DNA of 14,360 nucleotides. Origin: Ectocarpus siliculosus (Eukaryota; Sar; Phaeophyceae; Ectocarpales; Ectocarpaceae). The position numbers and the translations under genes are program-made. Each line of letters starts with the position of its first letter. Position 1 is the stretch's first letter. The stretch is from NCBI GenBank assembly GCA_000310025.1, contig FN648404.1, positions 247,180-261,539 on the forward strand, given 5' to 3'. The notes beneath the pieces are model-generated. The model was not told the origin of the DNA. It ran no database searches and saw only the letters and a program-made list of their open reading frames with translations. This document shows positions 8,130-14,360 of this stretch, piece by piece.

Positions 8130-8426
8130 GTTTTTGCGGTGGATGATGCGGAGAGTAAAGGCGTGGAGCTTGTGAGGGAATTGCAGGCGTTGAAACGCAT
8201 ACCAAGTGGGACCGGTCCATGTGGTCAGGAGTGGAGCCGTGAAGGCAGGTCGCAACCCCCCCGTCCTTCGTTTTTGCGGTGGATGATGCGGAGAGTAAAG
8301 ACGTGGAGCTTGTGAGGGAATTGCAGGCGTTGAAACGCATACAATTAATACCAAGTGGGACCGGTCCATGTGGTCAGATTGCGATGTATTATTTTCCCGA
8401 AGGAGTGGAGCCGTGAAGGCAGCTCG
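8116..8426 (+). repeat. Tandem duplication (137-bp and 171-bp units)
   Basis: Unit 1 (8116-8252) and unit 2 (8256-8426) are nearly identical at an offset of 140 bp from the C-tract through GGCAG.TCG. Unit 2 contains two extra segments, 9 nt (8341-8349 region) and 25 nt (8379-8403 region). The 25-nt difference shifts the reading frame of unit 1 relative to unit 2. Confidence 0.92.
8243..8416 (+). pseudogene. Coding-like C-terminal fragment within the tandem duplication (unknown family)
   Basis: Unit 2 carries an open frame ending in TGA (8414-8416). It encodes an acidic then basic helix-like stretch (VDDAESKDVELVRELQALKR) followed by IPSGTGPCGQIAMYYFPEG. The same frame begins in unit 1 with one residue changed, but a missing 25-nt segment sends it out of frame there. 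Keeping the frame across the 9-nt difference suggests that the ancestor was coding. There is no start codon of its own and no upstream exon was found. I do not recognise the family. It is best read as a duplicated terminal-exon fragment. Confidence 0.3.
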
Positions 8427-8503
8427 TTAAAGACGAAAGGAAAAACATAACAAACTGAAGATTTGAGCGGAACTATTCTTCGGCGCTACGCGTGTACAAA
8501 CAC

Positions 8504-8700
8504 ACAATCTCGATATGCGAGATTGTCGGACTCGCAGGTGATACTCAGGCTCAACTCTAGCCAGGAACTCTCTATAACTCGAATGTGATACTCTATCATC
8601 AGGCTCAAATACTACTGTTGGCAACGACGGTACAATCTCGATATGCGAGATTTTCGGACTCGAATGTGATTATCAGGCCCAACTCTAATGTGATTCTCTA
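8504..8700. repeat. Degenerate repeats with small hairpins
   Basis: ACAATCTCG-ATATG-CGAGATTGT (8504-8526) is a 9-bp perfect stem with a 5-nt loop, followed by GGACTCG.A.GTGAT..TCAGGC.CAACTCTA. The same series returns at 8632-8700 with a changed stem end (CGAGATTTT). A partial unit (ACTCGAATGTGATACTC, CATCAGGCTCAA) lies between them at about 8577-8608. The series abuts the inner edge of the right inverted-repeat arm. Confidence 0.75.
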
Positions 8701-8708
8701 GTCTATAA

Positions 8709-9896
8709 GGAGTGGGAGCACGGAAGGAGCAGCAGTGGATGGAACGTTTGATATTGGATACGCTCCCCCAGCAACCCTTGTTTCTCATCATGTATTGGGG
8801 GTATCGCACGATCGATCATGTTTGTTTCTTGTTAGGACGTTTCTTATTATTATGTTGTGGCCGAGATTGAGCTCTCTCTGTGTTTCTTAGTCCTTTTTAC
8901 TTATTTTTACTAAAAAGTTGAGCCTTTTTTCTTCGTGGAATGTTTCTTAATTGCTGACCAATGAAGACGTCAGTTTCAGTGCGGTGGAAACACACAACGC
9001 GCATTTTCTACAGTAAACAATCTGCGACCCTGTGACCGAGTGTCACGGGGGAGTCTACGCTACTCTCCGGATTAAATACAGACAGATACCGTATAGCAAC
9101 AGAAGAAGAAAACTGCACTTACTTTTGTTTGCCTTGTTAGGCTGCTACTACTTTGGGTGCGCGTGGCGTGCGCTTTGACCTGTCTGTCTGTGGGTGCAAG
9201 TGTGGCTTGTACCATAGCAATATACAGCCGAGACTACATACAATACAGCAACATACATACAGCAGTCAGTCTAGATCAGTGGTACTCCGTAAAGTTTAAT
9301 AATGTTGGCACACTACACACACACCCGGTGTCTGTCGTCCTCCGGACCACATAGCAGTCAGTCGAGATCAGTGGTACTCCGTAAAGTTTAATGTTCGCAC
9401 ACTACACACTACACACACACCCGGTGTCTGTCGTCCTCCGGACCACATACAGTGCATACATACCGCAGAGAGATCCAGCACACACAGCTGATCATGAGAA
9501 ACAAACATGAGCGAGATCCCTGCGATGATGTGTTCCGAGTTCCGAGAGCCAGTTTTTTCTGTATCAATGCCGCAAGTTGCCATTTATTTCCGGAAGAAAA
9601 TGTTTGTCCGCACCGCACGCGCAGGTGGTAAAGTAAACAGTCCACCAAACACACTCCTCATGCACCATCTCTAAAGTAAGTGCACGAAAGGTAGGAACAT
9701 GGGGATGTACTGCATGTATGTATGTATGTGTATGTTACCTGCTATAATAGATATACGTACGTACACGATCCGCGATACATGCATGCAGTAACGTGCGTCA
9801 CGTGCACGCGGTTGTCATTTCTTCTTCAAAATTCATGTTCCGAGATGGGTTGAAGTTAATAAAAAACACCGACAGCATGGTGAAGAATAAAAAACA
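8709..9896 (-). repeat. Right arm of ~1.1-kb imperfect inverted repeat
   Basis: This is the reverse complement of 5906-6970. It is about 120 bp longer, mainly because it contains a tandem duplication (9263-9449) and several lengthened short repeats. A transcript crossing both arms could fold into a duplex of about 1 kb with a 1.7-kb loop. Confidence 0.95.
9263..9449 (-). repeat. Tandem duplication specific to the right arm
   Basis: Two units (9263-9354 and 9355-9449) both run from CAGTCAGT.(T/G)AGATCAGTGG through CCTCCGGACCACATA. They differ by small indels in the CACACA tract and near TTTAAT. The left arm has only one unit (about 6345-6445). Confidence 0.9.
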
Positions 9897-9921
9897 GAGA
9901 ATTGTCGAACTTCGGTTTGAA

Positions 9922-10173
9922 TTATGAACATCGGTTTGAGAATTTTCTCGTGGTTGGAGTAAATCGTTCTTTTGACTTGAGGATTGGAATCGAAAACACC
10001 GTTTTGATTGCCGCCTTTCCCATGTCCTCTCCCAAAAAGCAAGTTTCTGGAGCAGCCCCAAACGGCCTCAGGCGAGCTTCTGTGGCGGTGAGCACGTACC
10101 CTGGCATGTACTGAGGGGTCAGCTTAGCTTGGCCGTTGCGTTGGGTCCGCCGAGAGATAGAGAAGCAACTCAT
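9922..10173 (-). CDS. Hypothetical protein, 83 codons (unknown family)
   Basis: Single open frame from ATG 10173 (an in-frame TGA lies just upstream, so this start is forced unless the exon is spliced) to TAA at 9922. The product begins MSCFSISRRTQRNGQAKL, and its middle has a balanced composition (ARLRPFGAAPETCFLGEDMG) rather than a low-complexity one. No transmembrane segment or known motif is visible. It ends 25 bp outside the right arm of the large inverted repeat, so the rearrangement may have cut a longer gene here. A competing minus frame (9798-10061) reads from the arm into this region. Confidence 0.3.
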   Translation of the reverse strand: MSCFSISRRTQRNGQAKLTPQYMPGYVLTATEARLRPFGAAPETCFLGEDMGKAAIKTVFSIPILKSKERFTPTTRKFSNRCS

Positions 10174-10957
10174 CGGTGATCAGTTGTATTTTTTTAGAGA
10201 ATAGCAAGAGACGTGGTGTCGTGTGTGTGTGTTTCGCGTACCCTCTCTCTCCCCTCCCGACAACACACACCCTCGCACCTGCACCTGCTGCACATCCGTA
10301 CAGGCCACCCATACATGGATGTGGTGAGGATCCAAACATGAGCACTCCTCCCCTCCTCGGGGGCTCGTTCCTTCGCAGTAGAGCTGCTCTTCGGCTGCAG
10401 TGTGCACGCGCATCCGAGAGAGCTCGCTGCTGTACCCACCAGGCCCACCCGCTCTTTCCGGTTCTCGGAACGAATAAACAAAAAAGGCACGCACGTGTGT
10501 GTGTCCCCAGCCTCTACCGGGCGGCCACCGCCGTAAACTGCTAGCGGGTGATGATCTGATGTATTTGGTTGCATTGTTCGAGGTGAGGTAAAATAGTGCA
10601 GCAGCATCCCAACGCCCTCTCCGTGCTGCTCCGTTCGCCCCCAGTCTGATCTGAATCGACTTCTTCGACAGCAGCACCTGATCTCACCACGTCACCTCAT
10701 CAAGCAGCAAGCAACCACTCGGAGGAACATTTTATCTTTTTGGACAAGCACCCGAGCCGTGCTCGGCACCCGAGAGAGCAGCGGACAGGGCGTACCCAGT
10801 AGCCGTGAGCGACCTAGGTCTTTGGAGCAATGTCGGCGCGTACCTTTGGTTCATACTGTGCTGGTGAGTGGAGAGATAGAGCAAACAGCACCACACAGAA
10901 GAGATGATATGTATGTAGCTGTGTAAGTAGCAAAGTGCTTGTAGCAGTGTATGCAAA
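10174..10957. other. No supported gene; GT/CA and GCTGCT-type simple repeats
   Basis: A (GT)n run lies near 10221-10231 and CACACAC tracts near 10263. Two long overlapping minus frames (10180-10677 and 10194-10607) read Arg/Gly/Cys-rich products with no domain and look like chance frames in stop-poor DNA. No splice model was convincing. Confidence 0.4.
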
Positions 10958-11178
10958 TACCGTATATGACACAAGATAACACACCCCCTTGACCGATTTT
11001 CAAAGACCGATTTCTCAACAGCAGGAAGACTCACACCGCCGAAAACGGCGGCGTTGGAACCGTCTCGTTGAGAGCTTTTGGAAAATGTATCATTTCGTTT
11101 ATGTATCCTCTTCGTCGTCGAGTAATCGATCTTTGAAAATCGGGCCAGGGTGTGTGTTATCTTGTGTCATATACGGTA
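10958..11178. repeat. Fold-back (inverted-repeat) element with 59-bp arms
   Basis: The left arm, starting TACCGTATATGACACAAGAT (10958), pairs with the right arm ending at 11178. The match runs through AACACAC.CCC, then GATTTTCAAAGA.CGATT, to CTC/GAG at 11016/11120, with few mismatches. The 103-bp centre holds another small perfect hairpin, CCGCCG-AAAA-CGGCGG (11036-11051). The size and layout are those of a MITE-like fold-back element. No target-site duplication was recognised at the edges. Confidence 0.85.
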
Positions 11179-11229
11179 GCGCAGTTGTTGCCGACATGTG
11201 TAAGAAGGGTAGGTACCCAGGGTTGACAG

Positions 11230-11813
11230 TCACGTGGATCGGGTGCTTGGGAAGCGCATTGTGATGTTGTGGTGGCTCGTGCGTGTGCGCTGTGACCGTC
11301 CGTTCTGTTTTCGTTCGTCATATGTCTTCTTCCTCTTTATTATCTCGATGCATGCCTCTGTGACTGCTCCTCTTCTTCCGTTTGACCTCCTGAGAACAGG
11401 GCGAGGGCAACTACCCACACAGACGTCGCCATCAAGCTCCGGCCAAGCTGAGGCACCTGCTGCATTGTACCTACAAGTGGACTCTGCGAATCAGAGAGCC
11501 TTTAGTACCCCTGCATTGATCATTACCTCGGAGAGGCAAGTAACCAACCAAGTGCAGCCATATCCACGCTGGGATGGATGGGCAATGCGTAGGGCCAAAG
11601 TGAACGGTCGTTAAGTACGATTGTACATCGTACAACGTATCTATGCATACTGCTGCTGTCAATGGTGGTGCCCCGCTTGATGTTCTCCTTGGGGATTAGA
11701 TGGCCGTCAAGCACGAAGGTGTTTCTGCTGTGCATTGCGTAGTACAGTGCGTCCCGCGTTGCGATGAAGCTGGTGGTGTTGTTTTTCTTGACTCCGCCGC
11801 CGGTCGCTGCTGC
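11230..11813 (-). CDS. Candidate two-exon gene fragment, unknown function
   Basis: The upstream exon is open from 11813 to 11527 and contains an uninterrupted frame with strongly C/G-ending codons in its first half (for example ATRDALYYAMHSRNTFVLDG). It ends at CCGAG|GTAATG (donor 11526-11521). A 137-nt intron ends in TGTTCTCAG, and exon 2 (11389-11230) continues in the same phase with a basic stretch (ACIEIIKRKKTYDERKQ) to a TGA. The 5' end is unsettled. A frame with ATGs at 11925 and 11916 (MSIHVVISTSHAVIF) lies just upstream but is shifted, which suggests a frameshift or an unseen intron. I recognise no family. A plus-strand frame, 11234-11614, overlaps in antisense and is a rival reading. 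Confidence 0.35.
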
Positions 11814-11940
11814 TCATGCTACTATTTTCTGCTGCTGCCGCTCCTGCTCTTCGCTCTAAAGGGGGTACTTTGAAAATAACGGCGTGCGACGTACTGATGA
11901 CGACGTGGATGCTCATGGAAAGCAAGAATCACAGCTGTGT

Positions 11941-12174
11941 GATGGGGGGTGATGGGTGATGATGAGGTAGGTGCGGTTGTTTCCTAACGTATTAGTCTAT
12001 GTGGCCGTGGACAGCAGTTTCACGGGCATCCATTTTTTGTTGATGCTGTATGTCGTGAGACGAAGGAGGTGGATGCATGAGTGTCGTGTGTAGTCCAGAG
12101 GAGGCGTTTACATCACCCTCTACAAGGCGATGTTCTTGTACTAGTTGCCGCTCGCCCAGGAACACTTTTCCATC
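11941..12174. other. No firm gene; open minus-strand frame noted
   Basis: On the minus strand, a frame stays open for about 60 codons from 12174 down to about 11997 and begins with a protein-like run (DGKVFLGERQLVQEHRLVEG). It has no start codon near its beginning, and no donor/acceptor pair joins it in phase to the neighbouring models. It may be 3' untranslated DNA of the model at 12175-12412 or a missed exon. Confidence 0.2.
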
Positions 12175-12412
12175 TTAAAATGCGCCGCGAGACTTTTTGT
12201 TCTGGTACCTTGAGGGATGGTACGAAAGTGACGGTGTTGTTGTGAAGACATGCAGCCTGTTAACAACATCGGCACGTTTCCTCGCTTTTCCTACTCTTGA
12301 TTTCGTACTAGTGAGCAGTGGTCGCCGTGCGTATTATGCATAGGAATTGAAAACTTGTTGCTTCCCTTCCGCCCGGCCCGCCTACTCTCCCTTGATCACG
12401 AACATCGCGAAG
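12175..12412 (-). CDS. Candidate two-exon gene fragment, unknown function
   Basis: A 27-nt exon (12412-12386, reading FAMFVIKG) lies between a pyrimidine-rich acceptor (TTCCTAAAAG) and the donor GTAGGC. A 78-nt intron ending CTCACTAG leads in phase to a terminal exon (12307-12175) with a basic stretch (KSRVGKARKRADVVNRLHVF) and a TAA stop. No upstream exon was found: the nearest frame would need a 38-nt intron. The domain is unknown. The evidence is only phase agreement and frame quality, so this is weak. It lies between two other minus-strand candidates. Confidence 0.2.
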
Positions 12413-12689
12413 CTTTTAGGAAGTGGGTGAGAAGATATGAGGGCCAACACATCTGACAGAGAAGGTCATGTTGGGCGAAAGACTTCAAGTTCGCGACACG
12501 GGCCGTGCACGTGATGGAGAAGAGCCCGGGCCGTGTATACTGGTGATGCGGCTGCAACAAGGGTCAACCAAAGCTGGCGGGGATGCGTTGGCTAATAATA
12601 TGTAGAATTTGTGGTTGGCGCGCATGAAGCGTTGCGGTGGAGTGCAAAGTATTTGTGGTAATAATGTTTGTTCCGCAGTGTGGTAGCAT
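12413..12689. other. Probable 3' flank of the minus-strand candidate at 12690-13254
   Basis: This would be the region after that gene's stop codon, and the stop itself overlaps an AATAAA hexamer usable as a poly(A) signal. A minus frame at 12485-12703 is open but shows no coding character. Confidence 0.3.
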
Positions 12690-13254
12690 TTATTTGAGGG
12701 CAAATGCTGTCAGGGGTTCATAGTTGAAGATCGTCTGCACGAATACCGCCCTAGAGGTGGTAGGAAGAACTTTTGTTATCAGCGGGTGGCGGTACAATAG
12801 GGTCAGGACAATTTCTTCGTCGTTGATGGCTGGCTGCGTCTCGCCTGAGGTAGACCATCATGGGTTGTTTGAACGTGAGAACAAGTATTAATAGCACTGG
12901 GTTAGAGACCCCGTCTTGGTTTACTGGACGTTGGGTCCGTGTACAAAATAAAGTACGGTGCCTATTGCTCCACAAAAATGAGGGGAAAAAATCAGCTGGT
13001 GGTACTGCAAGGCACTGCTGCTGCAGTGCAGGTAACAAGACCGCGTGCGGCATTTGTTACCCGAAAGCACCTGAGAAAAAAATATCTAAGTCTACGTAAT
13101 TACAAGATAAGACAAACGTCTGGGATACGACATTGGTGGTGTCGGCGCGTGTTCTGTGTCATCACGCTCGCGGTCTCTTGTCGAGAGCGTATGCATGAAG
13201 GAGTTACTTTAGTTCCTTATATTCCTCCAATCTGAGGTCCTCTTTCCTTGGATC
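12690..13254 (-). CDS. Candidate four-exon 3' gene fragment with a 10-nt microexon, unknown function
   Basis: Exons on the minus strand are 13254-13208 (reading DPRKEDLRLEEYKELK), 13070-13061 (10 nt, CFR), 12961-12925 (APYFILYTDPTSS) and the terminal exon 12844-12690, which reads 50 residues including NDEEIVLTLLYRHPLITK, then TAA. Donors are GTAACT, GTAACA and GTAAAC. Acceptors include TTTTTTTCTCAG and CTACCTCAG. Introns are 137, 99 and 80 nt, and all three junction phases agree. The terminal exon is an unusually protein-like frame with in-frame stops just outside the splice site. The 5' part is not resolved, and I recognise no family. The microexon is the weakest step. Confidence 0.38.
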
Positions 13255-13386
13255 CTTTCGAGTTTGAAGGGATTGAATGATGGGATATAATATTTATTTG
13301 TTGTCTGTTGTGTGACGGCGGGACGAAACGACGTGTGATCACGACACGAACGGACGGATGAGGTTTTTGCTTTAGTTCCTTATATT
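13208..13386 (-). repeat. Direct repeat of a 16-bp segment at a predicted exon edge
   Basis: TTTAGTTCCTTATATT occurs at 13208-13223 and again at 13371-13386. The first copy is the end of the most upstream predicted exon, next to its GT donor. The second copy is followed on the minus strand by GC instead of GT. Confidence 0.7.
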
Positions 13387-13944
13387 ATTATTAGGGAGAG
13401 ACAATACACGAGCAGCAGGCAAAGAAGGCCCTGCTGCAACAAACAGCAAGGGTCCACCCAAATCCATCACATCTGCGTAACCCCCTCGGAGATGTCGGAG
13501 ATGTGCATCCTGCCGAGTACACACACAAAGCCCCCTACTCGGTACGAGATAGGATCTACGATACCTCCCGTACATATCGCCAGGAAAAAACGGCAACAAA
13601 TCAAAACTCCAAAACAAAGAATCATCCTTTCTTTGAAAAATACTCCTTAAATATCAACTTTACAGGAGAGACACGCCATGAAGACTTTTGAACGGAGAAC
13701 TCCGGGAAAACGCGGCAACTATTACTACTTTGGAGAAGATCGTTGCACGAAACCATGGTTCAGCCCATTGACCAATATCAAATAAGCTTCGGAAAGCACA
13801 TAATAGGCCTCAACCATGTCTTACCAAAATATGCCAATTCCTTCCTCCTACATATATCATAGTCTTTTGAAATGTACGGCAACTCTCTTCACCAATTATT
13901 ATACCGTTTTTCTAACATCGAGACAACATCGATATCTTAACATC
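13387..13944. other. No supported gene; AT-leaning unique DNA
   Basis: A minus frame (13372-13617) and a plus frame (13503-13691) are open but have no coding signature. The minus frame might include further upstream exons of the 12690-13254 model, but no splice chain was convincing. Confidence 0.3.
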
Positions 13945-14268
13945 TAGCTCCCTGCGGCACTATTTCCCAAAACATGAAAGAAAGCTTTACAGCCCCCCCC
14001 CGCTGTATCATCTCCCAAAAGATAAGTTCGAACATCCCCCTTGTTCGGCATCTCACAAAACATAATAAACAGCCCCCCCGCTGCAGTACCTTCCAAAACA
14101 CAAAATGCAAGTCACCCGGTGCCATTTCGTTTGGATCGCAAAAACTACGAATAAACAACGTGCAGTATGCAGGAATGACACTCGATCGCAATCCTGAAAA
14201 AAAGAGAATAGTGCAACCCCCCCCCCATGCTTTTCGGAGCAGTACCTACAAAACACAAACGCATGTAA
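13945..14268. repeat. Degenerate minisatellite, ~35-46 bp units
   Basis: The recurring pattern on the plus strand is a C-tract, then GCTG.A.TA.C.TCCCAAAACA.AA. Units start near 13945, 13989, 14035, 14070 and 14115, with a further one near 14215. Unit length and C-tract length vary. Read on the minus strand, several units give related peptides (FVFWKVLQRGG, LIFWEMIQRGG, FMFWEIVPQG) in one continuous frame (14191-13937). Confidence 0.75.
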
Positions 14269-14360
14269 GTAAGTACAACAACGACACATAAAAAAAAAAA
14301 CTGCTGCATGCAAGGACAGGATGTTTGCCGCACCCAACACGAGCACGTGCCCATCACATA

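Noticed and set aside
10180-10677. Minus-strand frames of 165 and 137 codons
   Set aside because: Two overlapping frames of similar openness, GT/CA repeats inside, no domain and biased composition, so chance openness is more likely.
11234-11614. 126-codon plus-strand frame
   Set aside because: It overlaps the minus-strand model, which has stronger codon bias and a phase-correct intron. It is kept as a rival reading, not as a feature.
13945-14268. CRISPR-like array
   Set aside because: Unit lengths vary, the repeats are degenerate, and there are no regular unique spacers or cas genes.

Overview
This window looks like repeat-rich intergenic DNA from a eukaryote. The pointers are the tail of a tyrosine-recombinase retroelement, long AT and CT/GT microsatellites, GT-AG splice signals with phase-compatible short introns, and no operon-like gene packing or Shine-Dalgarno-led ORFs. 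The mix of about half-GC unique DNA, GC-rich dispersed modules and a DIRS/Ngaro-type element would fit a stramenopile such as a brown alga. That placement is a guess from texture, not from a marker gene. No rRNA, tRNA or CRISPR array was seen.

Layout. 1-1242: 3' end of a DIRS-order element, made of the C-terminal catalytic half of a tyrosine recombinase (3-464), a 200-bp repeat (486-685), a 357-bp spacer, and a second nearly identical copy of the 200-bp repeat (1043-1242). This order matches the B1-A2-B2 split-direct-repeat end of Ngaro/PAT elements. 1239-2600: an AT microsatellite, then about 870 bp with roughly 44 CATG tetramers (CCATGG, CCCATGGG, CTCATGAG), then another AT tandem block. 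2601-4880: mostly featureless, with one candidate first exon and one weak minus-strand ORF. 4880-5590: CT-rich microsatellite and the first copy of a GC-rich dispersed repeat. 5906-9896: a large imperfect inverted repeat with arms of 1065 and 1188 bp. Its loop holds a second copy of the GC-rich repeat inside short GC-rich inverted repeats, a tandem duplication carrying a coding-like fragment, and repeated small hairpins. 10958-11178: a compact fold-back element with 59-bp arms.

11230-13254: the most gene-like stretch, all on the minus strand. Three candidate multi-exon models were built by eye from open frames and GT/AG sites whose phases agree. None has a recognisable family. 13945-14268: a degenerate minisatellite.

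Only the recombinase is identified with real confidence. The other coding calls are hypotheses from frame openness and splice phase, and no joint function can be deduced.
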